Below the pieces are notes generated by a model. It was not told the DNA's origin. It searched no databases and was given only the letters and a program-made list of their open reading frames with translations. A stretch of DNA of 64,000 nt from Methylobacterium terrae (GTDB lineage Bacteria > Pseudomonadota > Alphaproteobacteria > Rhizobiales > Beijerinckiaceae). A program made the position numbers and the translations under genes. This document shows positions 44,647-52,669 of this stretch, one piece after another. The stretch covers positions 5,150,001-5,214,000 of the forward strand of contig NZ_CP029553.1 of assembly GCF_003173755.1 (NCBI RefSeq). The letters run 5' to 3'. The stretch's first letter is position 1. Each line of letters begins with the position of its first letter.

Positions 44647-47010
44647 ATGAGCGAGCACGTGCGCTACACCCAGGCCGGGCGCCTGATGGCGATCGACACC
44701 GTGCTCGGACCCGACGCCCTCCTGCTCGAACGCCTCGAGGTCGAGGAGGGCCTCAACCGCCTCTTCACCATCCAGGCCCGCGTTCGGGCGCAACGCGACG
44801 AGGTCCGCCCCGACGAGATCGTCGGCACCGCGGCCGATCTCTCCCTCACGCTGGCCGACGGCTCGCAGCGGGTGTGGAACGGCCTCGTCACCGAGCTGCA
44901 CGAGGGGCCGATCGTCACGAGAGGCGCGCGCCAGTACGCGCTGACCTTGCGCCCGCGGCTGTGGCTGATGAGCCAGCGCAGCGACTGCCGCATCTTCCTG
45001 ACGCAATCGACGCTCGAGGTGCTGGAGACCTTGTGCGCCGAGCACCGCATCCGCGACTACAATCTGGCCGGCGTCACCCGCCCGCCGCAGAAGCGCGACT
45101 ACGTCGTGCAGTGGAACGAGACCGATCTCGCGTATCTGCTGCGCCGCCTCGAAGAGGAAGGCCTATTCCTGTGGTTCCGGCATGAGCGCGGCAAGCACAC
45201 GCTCGTCGTCGGCGACCATCCCTCGGCCTATGACGGCGGGACCGAGACCCGGGTGCGTCTCGCCTTCGGCTCGTCGGATGCCGAGCACATCCACGACTGG
45301 CGCCGGCAACTCTCGTTCACCCCGGGACGACGAGCCGGTAACGACTATGAGTTTCTAACGCCAAATCTCGATCTCGCTGCCAATACACCTTCGATCGACC
45401 GCGTTCCCGAGAACACGGCTTACGAACTCTACGAGTATCCGGCAAGGGCGCTGACCCGCGAGGCCGGCGAGCGCGCCACGCGCCTGCGCATCCAGGCGAC
45501 CGAGACCGGCTTCGACCGCATCGAGGGCCGCTCCAGCGTGCGAACCCTGGCGGCGGGCTCGCGCTTCACCCCCTACGAGGTGGCCCATCCGGGCCACGTC
45601 TACCCGGCGCAGGTGGTGACGCAGATCCTGCACCGGGCCGAGGATCCGACCTACGAGAGCGGGGCGGGCACGCCGCACTACGAGAACGCCTTCACGACGC
45701 TGCCGGCCGACCGCCCGGCGACGCCGCACCGCGCGGTGCCGCGCCCGCGCATCGACGGGTTGCAGATCGCCCGGATCGCGGGACCGCCGGGCGAGGAGAT
45801 CCACACCGACGCGTTCGGACGGGTCAAGCTCACGCATCTGTGGGACCGGCGCGCCCGGGGCGACGGGACGGATACCGGTTGGGTTCGGGTGACGCAGTCC
45901 TGGGGCGGGACGAGCTGGGGCCAGCAGATCATCCCCAGGGTCGGGATGGAGGCGCTGGTGGCCTACCAGGAGGGCGATCCGGACCGGCCGATCGTGGTCG
46001 GGATCGCGCCCAACCCGAACAACCCGGTGCCCTACGCGCTGCCGGCGCACAAGACCAAGCTCGTGGTCCGGTCCAACACCTACAAGGGGCGGGGCTACAA
46101 CGAGATCTCGATGGAGGACGTGGCGGGGTCCGAGAACCTGTTCACCCACGCCCAGAAGGACATGACGACGAAGGTTCTGAACGACGCGACGGCGCGGGTG
46201 GACGCCAACCAGGTCGGGAGCGTGGGGGCGAACCACTCGTTCGAGGTGGGGAACAACCAGAACCAGGCGATCGGTGGGTCGCGCTCGCTCACCGTGGGGG
46301 CGGTGGGCGGCGTGGCGAGCGCGGCGCTGGGCGCGGCGATGGCGGGTCTGTCGGGGCAGACGGCGGGGCTGCTGGGCCAGGCGATGGGCGTCGCGATGGA
46401 GGCGATGGCGGCCGAGGCCGGCGGATCGAACGCCCCCGTCGATGCGGGCGCGCTCTCGGGCGGCGGCGCGCTGGCGGGGCTGGCGGCGGGGTTCGGCGGG
46501 CTGGTCGGCGGCGGCGGCATCGGGGGCCTGCTCGGCGAGGGCATCGACGGGGTCCGCGCCGGGATCAACGACGCGAGCGTGCGCAGCCTGCGCACCGCCG
46601 GCGGGGCCGGGATGGCGGCGGCGGGCACCGCGCTCGCCGGCCAGGTCGGCGGGATGATGGGCGGCCTGGGGGGCGTGATGAACACGATGGTCACCCGCTT
46701 CCAGAACAACACCACGGGGATCGCCTCCACCGAGCAGGTCGGGGTCAGCAAGGTCGTCAATGTCGGGCAGACGATGCTGGAGAACATCGGCAAGGCCCAC
46801 ACCCACACGGTCGGCGAGCAGTACGTGATCGAGGTCGGCCGGGAGATGCTGGTCAAGGTCGGCGAGGTGTTCCGGATCGTCGTCGGCAACTCGACCCTCA
46901 CGATGGACAAGGACGGCAACGTCACCATCACCGGCAAGACCTTCACCACCGACTTCTCCGACCAGGTGAAGCACTGGGGCAAGGTCATCGACCTCAACCC
47001 GTCGCGCTGA
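44647..47010 (+). CDS. Type VI secretion tip protein VgrG
   Basis: A 787-aa spike protein. The gp27-like head covers about residues 1-380 (LTQSTLEVLETLCAEHRIRD, VQWNETDLAYLLRRLEEEGL). The gp5 OB-fold follows (DAFGRVKLTHLWDRR, WGGTSWGQQIIPRVGMEALV, NPVPY). The beta-helix stalk begins near 480 (NTYKGRGYNEISMED). An Ala/Gly-rich segment, about 551-690, interrupts the stalk. Then the repeated VGV/VGE strands resume. VgrG caps the Hcp tube and carries effectors. AGGCG lies just upstream of the ATG. The following genes are a DUF2169-like adaptor and a PAAR-like effector; no tss core genes are in the window. Confidence 0.95.
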   Translation: MSEHVRYTQAGRLMAIDTVLGPDALLLERLEVEEGLNRLFTIQARVRAQRDEVRPDEIVGTAADLSLTLADGSQRVWNGLVTELHEGPIVTRGARQYALTLRPRLWLMSQRSDCRIFLTQSTLEVLETLCAEHRIRDYNLAGVTRPPQKRDYVVQWNETDLAYLLRRLEEEGLFLWFRHERGKHTLVVGDHPSAYDGGTETRVRLAFGSSDAEHIHDWRRQLSFTPGRRAGNDYEFLTPNLDLAANTPSIDRVPENTAYELYEYPARALTREAGERATRLRIQATETGFDRIEGRSSVRTLAAGSRFTPYEVAHPGHVYPAQVVTQILHRAEDPTYESGAGTPHYENAFTTLPADRPATPHRAVPRPRIDGLQIARIAGPPGEEIHTDAFGRVKLTHLWDRRARGDGTDTGWVRVTQSWGGTSWGQQIIPRVGMEALVAYQEGDPDRPIVVGIAPNPNNPVPYALPAHKTKLVVRSNTYKGRGYNEISMEDVAGSENLFTHAQKDMTTKVLNDATARVDANQVGSVGANHSFEVGNNQNQAIGGSRSLTVGAVGGVASAALGAAMAGLSGQTAGLLGQAMGVAMEAMAAEAGGSNAPVDAGALSGGGALAGLAAGFGGLVGGGGIGGLLGEGIDGVRAGINDASVRSLRTAGGAGMAAAGTALAGQVGGMMGGLGGVMNTMVTRFQNNTTGIASTEQVGVSKVVNVGQTMLENIGKAHTHTVGEQYVIEVGREMLVKVGEVFRIVVGNSTLTMDKDGNVTITGKTFTTDFSDQVKHWGKVIDLNPSR

Positions 47011-47022
47011 CGGGGCCTCCCG

Positions 47023-47979
47023 ATGCTCATCCGCAACGACACGCCGTTCGCCGCCCTCGGCTTCGGCGACCTGCACCGCGACGGGACCGGCATGGCGGTG
47101 GTCGCGGTGCGCGGCCGCTACGACCTCACCGCCGGGGGCGAGCTGCGCCTCGCCGGCACCCAGGCGATCGTGCTCAACGACGTCTACGCGGGCGATCCCC
47201 ATCGCACGCCGCTCGTGCAGGTCGGCGACCTGATCCCCTACAAGCCCGGCGCCGACGTGACCGTCCTCGGCCACGCCCACGCGCCCGGCGGGCGGGCGGC
47301 GCGGTCGTGGACGGCCGCGCTGACGGTGGGCGAGACGCGGGCGGCGCTGCGCGTGCATGGGCCGCGCTCGTGGCAGCCGGCCCTGCGCTTCCTGACGCCG
47401 ACCTGGAAGCTCGGCCCCGCCGAGCCCGCCACCCGCGTGCCGCTCGACTACCGCCTCGCCGCGGGCGGGCGCGTGGTCGGGGACCCGCAGGGCGCGGAGA
47501 GCCCCGACAACCCGATCGGCCCCGGGCAGCTGCACCGCAACTGGAGCCCGGTCGGCCGGGTGCTGCCGGCGGCCCAGATCGAGGCGCCGGATGCGGCCCT
47601 CGGCGATCCCTTCGCGGTCCCGCGCCCGGCCGGCTTCGGACCGGTGCCGCCGTTCTGGTCCTGGCGCGAGGGGCATTGCGGCACCCGCGACGAGGCCTGG
47701 CTGCGCGAGCGCTGCCCGCAGATGCCGGCGGATTTCGACTACCGCTTCTTCCAGACCGCCCCGCCCGCCCTGATCCGGCCGCACCTCCACGACGACGAGA
47801 CCGTGCGGCTCGACGGGCTGGTGCCGGGCGGGGCGCTGGCGTTCCGGCTGCCGGGGGTGGTGCCGGTGGCCCACCACGCCTGGTTCGACGGCCGGGCCGT
47901 GTCGGCGCGGCTGAGCCTCGACGGGCTGCATCTCGACCTGCGGGCGGAGGCGGCGCCGTGGCGGGTGGACCTGACCTGA
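47023..47979 (+). CDS. DUF2169-like T6SS adaptor, truncated by an in-frame stop
   Basis: A 318-aa product as it now stands, starting 13 bases after vgrG. N-terminal LIRNDTPFAALGFGDLHRDG and VVAVRGRYDLTAGGELRLA, plus a strong RDEAWLRERCPQMPADFDYR, match DUF2169 proteins, which help load PAAR-like effectors onto VgrG. TGA at 47977-47979 follows WRVDLT. The same frame continues for 40 more sense codons (RGWVARCPAYHGAVLAVL) to a TGA at 48100-48102 that overlaps the next ATG. I therefore read this as a nonsense mutation, likely from TGG. The shortened protein may be inactive. Confidence 0.85.
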   Translation: MLIRNDTPFAALGFGDLHRDGTGMAVVAVRGRYDLTAGGELRLAGTQAIVLNDVYAGDPHRTPLVQVGDLIPYKPGADVTVLGHAHAPGGRAARSWTAALTVGETRAALRVHGPRSWQPALRFLTPTWKLGPAEPATRVPLDYRLAAGGRVVGDPQGAESPDNPIGPGQLHRNWSPVGRVLPAAQIEAPDAALGDPFAVPRPAGFGPVPPFWSWREGHCGTRDEAWLRERCPQMPADFDYRFFQTAPPALIRPHLHDDETVRLDGLVPGGALAFRLPGVVPVAHHAWFDGRAVSARLSLDGLHLDLRAEAAPWRVDLT

Positions 47980-48102
47980 CGCGGGTGGGTGGCGCGCTGC
48001 CCGGCCTATCACGGGGCGGTGCTGGCGGTGCTGCCGCCGGCCGAGGCAGCGGGTCTGGCGGTGTCGGGCGAGTACGGGCTGACCGCGGGGGCGGAGGCAT
48101 GA
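47023..48102 (+). pseudogene. Ancestral full-length frame of the DUF2169-like gene
   Basis: If TGA 47977 is taken as a mutated Trp codon, the frame would encode 359 aa and end with ATGA overlapping the effector start at 48099, the normal operon arrangement. The 40-codon tail keeps coding-like composition (LPPAEAAGLAVSGEYGLTAG). Listed separately so the lost tail is recorded. Confidence 0.7.
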
Positions 48103-48357
48103 GCCTGCCGCGGGAGGGCTCGCGCACGATCGGCGAGGGGATCATCGTCTCGGAGGCGATGGATTGGTGCCGCTCGCCGACGGCGATCGTGCCCGACAAG
48201 ATCACATCGCGAAAATCCAGAGAATGCCCTTGCGTCGTCGCGCTATACCGGCAGTCGCAGCATGTCTGCGCGAAGGCTTGCGTCGATGGGCAGGCCCATC
48301 ACATCGTGCCCGATTTCACCCCACGAACGTCTGCATCGGCCGCACTCCAGGAGGCCT
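48099..48357 (+). pseudogene. PAAR-like/HNH-like T6SS effector gene, 5' part, split by IS66
   Basis: Starts with ATGA overlap to the ancestral adaptor stop. Codons 1-32 (LPREGSRTIGEGIIVSEAMD, then WCRSPTAIVP) resemble the N-terminus of DUF4150 PAAR-like proteins. From about codon 33 the style changes: AT-richer codons, several Cys, then AHHIVPDFTPRT near codons 66-77, which looks like the His-His start of an HNH/SHH nuclease domain. The usual remaining PAAR-like segment is missing, so this may already be a deletion chimera. IS66 interrupts it after codon 86. Removing the IS and one target copy restores an open frame past 49818. Confidence 0.55.
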
Positions 48358-48374
48358 GTAATTACCCAGGGGGT
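48358..48374. repeat. IS66 left inverted repeat
   Basis: GTAATTACCCAGGGGGT, preceded by the target duplication GGAGGCCT. Confidence 0.95.
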
Positions 48375-48425
48375 ATTTTTCGGCATGCGGGTTCGTCGGC
48401 GCCTCGTATCCGGGTTGGGGGGTGA

Positions 48426-49709
48426 TCAGGCTGTGATGGTGGCGAGTAGGGTGGCGAAGGGGGTTGCCTTGGTCTTGAGGGCAGCGGTGGCGACGACGGT
48501 GCGCACGTCCGCCTCGCCCTTGGCGGCCCACATCGCCCGATAGCCGTTCGTCACCTTGCGCTGGATCACCGCCGGCCGCAGGTCGCGCTCGCAGGCGTTG
48601 TTCGTCACCTCCACCTTGCCGGGGAAGGCCACGAAGGTCAGGAGTTGGTCGCGCGCTCGCTGCATCCGGGCCCGGATCGCCTGGGCTAGATCGCACGTCG
48701 CCGGGGCCTTCAGGATGGCATCGAGGTCCTGCTCCAACTCGCGCCGCTTGCGCGCCAGGGTCGAGGCCGCCAGTTCCGTCAGGCGCCGGGCCAGCCCGAA
48801 GGCCTTGTCGAGCCACCACTGGAGCCGCAGCGCGAGCAGGTCGTTGCCGGCTTCGACCGCGTAGGCCACGTCGCGAGCGAGGTGCGCCAGGCAGGTCTGC
48901 TGACGCTCGCCGTGCCCTTGCTGAGCCGAGTACCGGTCGGAGAGCCACACCGCCGGCCGGTGCCCGGCCATCACCTCGCCGACCACGGCCGAGGCCCGCG
49001 ACGGGGCGGCATGATGCACCACCGCGTCCTCGCAGCGGAACACCCAGTGGAAGCTGTTGGCGCCCTCGATGCGCACCCCGGTCTCGTCCGAGGCCACGAC
49101 AGAGGCTTGCCGCAGCCGGGCCAGTGCCGCGTCCCGGCCCTCGGCAAAGCAACCCTGGGCGCGGCGCAGCACGTTCATCAGCCCGCCCTGGCTCAGCCTG
49201 AGCCCGAACAGGTCCGACAGGGCGGCCTGCAACCGTTCGTAGGACAGCGCCTGGAAGGTCTTGAGGTACGTCGCCACCGCGTGCAGCCGCGGCCCGAAGG
49301 GTGTCGCGTCGGCCCCCGCCGGTCGCGGGGCGGCGACCCGGGTCCGGCAGGCCGGGCAGGTCACGCACAGGCGCCGGTGCTGCTCGACTGCTGGGCGAAC
49401 CAGCGGCAGGTCGATCCGCTCATGCACGCTGATCACCTCGGCCGGCAGATCGGTGGGCAGTGGCTCGCCGCAGGCCGAACACGAGGCAGGCCGATGCTCC
49501 ATGACCTGATCCGGATCAGGCGTCAGCGCCCGCTTGTGGCCCTCGTGCCCGGGCTTGGCGCCGCCCGGCCGGGCCTTCTCGCGCCGCTCCTTGCGGTCGC
49601 TCGCCGGCGGCTTGGACGAGGTGCGTGAGGTCTTCTCGGGCCGGTGCAGCTTCAGCACCAGCTCAATCAGTTCCTCCTTGCTCAGGCGCTCGAGGTCACT
49701 GCGGCTCAT
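48426..49709 (-). CDS. IS66-family transposase
   Basis: A 427-aa DDE transposase in one uninterrupted frame. It opens with RLSKEELIELVLKLHRPEKT and a basic linker. A zinc-finger region follows (CSACGEPLP and CVTCPACRTRV). The catalytic core has VVASDETGVRIEG (first Asp), WLSDRYSAQQ (second Asp) and NNACERDLRPAVIQRKV with the catalytic Glu. The C-terminus TVVATAALKTKATPFATLL is typical of IS66 TnpC. All acidic residues are present, so it should be active. It lies within perfect inverted repeats and interrupts the T6SS effector gene. Confidence 0.96.
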   Translation of the reverse strand: MSRSDLERLSKEELIELVLKLHRPEKTSRTSSKPPASDRKERREKARPGGAKPGHEGHKRALTPDPDQVMEHRPASCSACGEPLPTDLPAEVISVHERIDLPLVRPAVEQHRRLCVTCPACRTRVAAPRPAGADATPFGPRLHAVATYLKTFQALSYERLQAALSDLFGLRLSQGGLMNVLRRAQGCFAEGRDAALARLRQASVVASDETGVRIEGANSFHWVFRCEDAVVHHAAPSRASAVVGEVMAGHRPAVWLSDRYSAQQGHGERQQTCLAHLARDVAYAVEAGNDLLALRLQWWLDKAFGLARRLTELAASTLARKRRELEQDLDAILKAPATCDLAQAIRARMQRARDQLLTFVAFPGKVEVTNNACERDLRPAVIQRKVTNGYRAMWAAKGEADVRTVVATAALKTKATPFATLLATITA

Positions 49710-49792
49710 CCCGACAGCGAATCAGCCAAACCGCGTTCCGGCAAGGGGGGCGACCCAACGAACCCGCCGCGACCGAGCCGCGCCCTCCCGAC

Positions 49793-49809
49793 ACCCCCTG
49801 GGTAATTAC
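49793..49809. repeat. IS66 right inverted repeat
   Basis: Exact complement of the left repeat, followed by the target duplication GGAGGCCT at 49810-49817. Confidence 0.95.
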
Positions 49810-50012
49810 GGAGGCCTCGGGGACTCCGAATCCAGGCGACGCCCATACCAGAGCCGTCTCGGTGCTGCACCGCAGGCATCCCCCCGGATTCCGCGGCGGC
49901 AGAGTCAGTGCGGCGCACGAGCCTGGACCGCCCCGCAAGTCGCATCCGGCGCGGTTCAAGCCGACAGGGATCCCGGTTCGCGCGCGCCACACGGCCGCGC
50001 CGGGTGCCGCCC

Positions 50013-52283
50013 TTACCGCGCGCCGCGTCGCAGATCGTCCGCGATCAGCAGGGCGCTCCGCCCGTCCCCGGCTTCCGCCAGCCGCGTCCGGTACACCTGC
50101 AGGTTCTCGGTCACCCGCTGGACGTAGTTGCGGGTCTCGGTGAAGGGGATCCGCTCGACCCAGTCGACCGGGTCGACGCCGGGGTTGCGGGGATCGCCGT
50201 AGGCGTCGATCCACTTCTTCACGTTGCCGCCGCCGGCATTGTAGGCGGCGAAGGACAGGATGTAGGAGCCGCGCCAATCCTCCATCAGCTCGCCGAGATG
50301 GGCTTGGCCGAGGCGGGCGTTGTAGGCCGGATCGCTGGTCAGGCGGTCGGTGTCGAAGGCGGCGCTGACCCGGCGGGCGGTGCGCTGCGCGGTCGCCGGC
50401 ATCATCTGCATCAGCCCGCGCGCGCCGACGCTCGACTGCGCCCGCGGGTCGAACTGGCTCTCCTGGCGGGCGATGGCGAAGACCATCGCGCGCTCGACCT
50501 GCGGCACGGCGGACGAAGCCTCGTAGGACGGGATGCCGTTGGTCGGGTAGGCGTGGCGGTCGAGCGGCAGTCCGCGCTGCACCGCGGTCTTGCCGATCGC
50601 CACCAGGGCGCGGGGATCGTTGAGGGCCATCGCGACGTCGCCGAGCGCGTTGAGCTCGGCCGGCTCGGCGAGGCGCTGGGCGAAGTCCATGTAGAGCGGC
50701 AGCATCAGGTCCTTGATGCCGGCCGCCGCGAGCAGGCGCAGGGCCCGCACCGCGCTGCGGTTCTCGAAGGCGGTGCGGGCGGCCTCGTCCAGGGTGCTGC
50801 ACGGGCGAAGCGCGAGCGAACCCTGGCCGAGCTTCGCCCGGGCGAGCTGGCCGTAATAGGCGATCGGCTGACCGGCGGCGCGCTCGTAGAAGGCCTTCGC
50901 CTCCGGGCCCGCGCCCATCGCGTCCGCCGCGCGGCCCTGCCAGTAGGCGGCGCGTGCCACCGAGATCGGCGTCTCGGCGATCGCCGCGGCGGTCGCGAAA
51001 TGCGTCGCCGCCCGGGTGGCGTCGTCGAGGAAGCGCAAGGCGATCCAGCCGGCGTGGAACTCGGCCTCGATGCGCTTCTCGACCGTGCGGGCGCTGTGGC
51101 CCGAGGCGACCGCGTAGGCCGCCTTGGCGTCGCCGGCATCCAGCAGCTTGCGGGCGACGATGCGGCGCTCGATCCACCACTCGTCGGGATCGGCCAGGAC
51201 CTCGGGGTTGCGCGGCGCCTGCGCCATCACGGCGGCGGCCTCGGCCGGCTTGTCGAGGCGGCGCAGGTACTGGGCGCGGGAGAACAGGTAGGAGGAATCC
51301 TGCCGCAGGCTCGGCGGCACGGCGTCGAGGGCCGATCCGGCATTCGCGGCCTTCGCCTCGACGGCGCGGCGGGCCCGCACCAGGGTGCCGTAGGCCTTGC
51401 CGGCGTAGGCGGCGGCGCGGCCGGCGGTCTCCCAATCCTCCCGCATCAGCGCCCGCTCCATGCGGTAGCGGTGGTCGACCTCGCCGACGATCCCCGGGAA
51501 GGCGTCGAGCACCCGCAATTCCAGGGTGCGGCCGAAAGTGTCCTCGCGCCACAGGTCGCGCACCAGGCCGGCGGCGTCCTCGGAGAGGCCGTCGGCCCGG
51601 AAGGCCAGCGCCAGGGCGAACTTGCCCGGCGGGCTCTGGGGCCGGCGCGCCGCGAAATAGGCCCGCACCAGGGAGGGCGACTTGCGCTGGGACAGCAGCG
51701 CCTCCTCGGCGCGCCGGCGCACCATCGCGCCGACCGGCCAGTCCGGGTTGTCGCGGATGAACGCCACGGTCCGCTCGAAGCCGATGCCGGCCCCGGCGCG
51801 GATCGCCACCCAGTCGAGCAGGGTGCGGGCGGCCGGGTCCTTGAGACCGTCGCGGATCCGGTCGCCCTCGCTCACCTGGCCGCGGCGGTAGGCCTCGACC
51901 GCGCCGCGCAGGGCCGGCCCGTCGACCTCGGTGCCGAGCGCCGGGCGGCCGGGATCGGGCACGCTCGGCACCGGCGCGGGCGGGTTGATCGCCGCGTCCG
52001 GGGCGGGGAAGGGGATCGGGACCTCCGGGTCGGCGGCCGCGAAGGCGGCGGCGGCCACCGGCAGGCGGGATCCGGTCTCGACGGCGGCCTCGCTGCGCAG
52101 CCCGTCCTCGTCGGCGCGCTCGACCGCGCGGGCGGCGGCCGCCGGCATCGCGGCGGGCACGGCCGCGTCGGGCGGCGGGGCCGTCACCGTCGAGCCGCCC
52201 AGCGCCGACAGCGAGGTCAGCGCGGCGGCCGACACGGTGAGGGCGAGGACCGCGAGGCGGCGCCGCCGAGGCGAGAGCAGCAT
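50013..52283 (-). CDS. Soluble lytic murein transglycosylase (Slt70-like)
   Basis: A 756-aa periplasmic enzyme that cleaves peptidoglycan glycan strands to 1,6-anhydro products. A signal segment (about residues 8-30) is followed by a Pro/Ala-rich linker and a large alpha-superhelical U/L domain (about 120-580). The SLT domain is C-terminal: AIARQESQFDPRAQSSVGARG, with catalytic Glu608, then LMQMMPATAQ and FAAYNAGGGNVKKWI. GGGGAACGGGAACC precedes the ATG. It is divergent from dapA across 386 bases that hold a 22-bp hairpin. The slt/dapA/smpB order is shared with related alphaproteobacteria as I recall. Confidence 0.95.
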   Translation of the reverse strand: MLLSPRRRRLAVLALTVSAAALTSLSALGGSTVTAPPPDAAVPAAMPAAAARAVERADEDGLRSEAAVETGSRLPVAAAAFAAADPEVPIPFPAPDAAINPPAPVPSVPDPGRPALGTEVDGPALRGAVEAYRRGQVSEGDRIRDGLKDPAARTLLDWVAIRAGAGIGFERTVAFIRDNPDWPVGAMVRRRAEEALLSQRKSPSLVRAYFAARRPQSPPGKFALALAFRADGLSEDAAGLVRDLWREDTFGRTLELRVLDAFPGIVGEVDHRYRMERALMREDWETAGRAAAYAGKAYGTLVRARRAVEAKAANAGSALDAVPPSLRQDSSYLFSRAQYLRRLDKPAEAAAVMAQAPRNPEVLADPDEWWIERRIVARKLLDAGDAKAAYAVASGHSARTVEKRIEAEFHAGWIALRFLDDATRAATHFATAAAIAETPISVARAAYWQGRAADAMGAGPEAKAFYERAAGQPIAYYGQLARAKLGQGSLALRPCSTLDEAARTAFENRSAVRALRLLAAAGIKDLMLPLYMDFAQRLAEPAELNALGDVAMALNDPRALVAIGKTAVQRGLPLDRHAYPTNGIPSYEASSAVPQVERAMVFAIARQESQFDPRAQSSVGARGLMQMMPATAQRTARRVSAAFDTDRLTSDPAYNARLGQAHLGELMEDWRGSYILSFAAYNAGGGNVKKWIDAYGDPRNPGVDPVDWVERIPFTETRNYVQRVTENLQVYRTRLAEAGDGRSALLIADDLRRGAR

Positions 52284-52669
52284 GGTTCCCGTTCCCCTTG
52301 AGCATTGTCCGACGAGGCGAGTACCGGTTCGTCGAAGAATGCGGCAAACCAAAGACCCGGAAGCCTCGCCCGGTCGCGGCGCGCGACCGGGCGAGGCTTC
52401 CGGAACTCGAATGACCGGACGCCCATGGTGGAAGCGCCGAATTAAGAAGCGATTAACCCTGGCCGCCGATCGCGCCGGAACGCGCGCGGCCACCGGAGCG
52501 TTTGCGCGCGGCCCGCCGAGCGAATATGTGTCGGACGCCGGACGGCCGAGTTGGTCCCCCGATGCGGGTTTCCCGAGTGTGTGGCCCCCTTGGTGATCCT
52601 CATGCGGGCCGGCCTCCCAACCAGACATCCCGGGGGCGCCGCCGCCCCGCCCGGGCGAGGAACGCCAGC
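52284..52669. other. Divergent slt/dapA promoter region
   Basis: 386 bases without a supported gene. The main feature is the long hairpin at 52357-52403. A short AT-richer stretch with AATTAAGAAGCGATTAACC (52440-52458) lies dapA-proximal to it and may hold promoter elements. Confidence 0.5.
52357..52403. repeat. Perfect 22-bp inverted repeat (hairpin) between slt and dapA
   Basis: The arms 52357-52378 and 52382-52403 are exact complements around a 3-base GCG spacer. The left arm begins CCGGAAGCCTCGCCC. There is no T-run on either side, and it lies upstream of both flanking genes, so it is not a simple terminator. Confidence 0.9.

Larger units (their letters stand above)
48358..49809 (-). mobile_element. 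Complete IS66-family element (single-ORF type)
   Basis: 1452 bp bounded by perfect 17-bp inverted repeats, GTAATTACCCAGGGGGT at 48358-48374 and its complement at 49793-49809. A perfect 8-bp target duplication GGAGGCCT (48350-48357 and 49810-49817) flanks it, the duplication size expected for IS66. It carries only the tnpC-type transposase, without tnpA and tnpB, as in the ISBst12-like subgroup. Intact ends and duplication point to a recent insertion. Confidence 0.95.

Noticed and set aside
44610..45185. Frame starting MAFSIIFYGK just before vgrG, considered as an Hcp-like gene
   Set aside because: After about 12 residues it is only an out-of-frame reading of vgrG; no Hcp features.
47977..47979. 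TGA in the DUF2169-like gene read as selenocysteine
   Set aside because: No family precedent and no evident selenocysteine-insertion hairpin; a nonsense mutation is the simpler reading.
41387..49817. Genomic island integrated at the tRNA-Glu gene
   Set aside because: The accessory DNA lies on the 5' side of the tRNA, PilZ intervenes, no integrase is present and I found no copy of the tRNA 3' end near 49.8 kb.
49818..50143. Open plus-strand frame after IS66 as the 3' part of the effector
   Set aside because: It continues the split frame, but its Pro/Arg/Ala-rich translation shows no domain and it overlaps slt antisense; only the first part could be genuine effector remnant.
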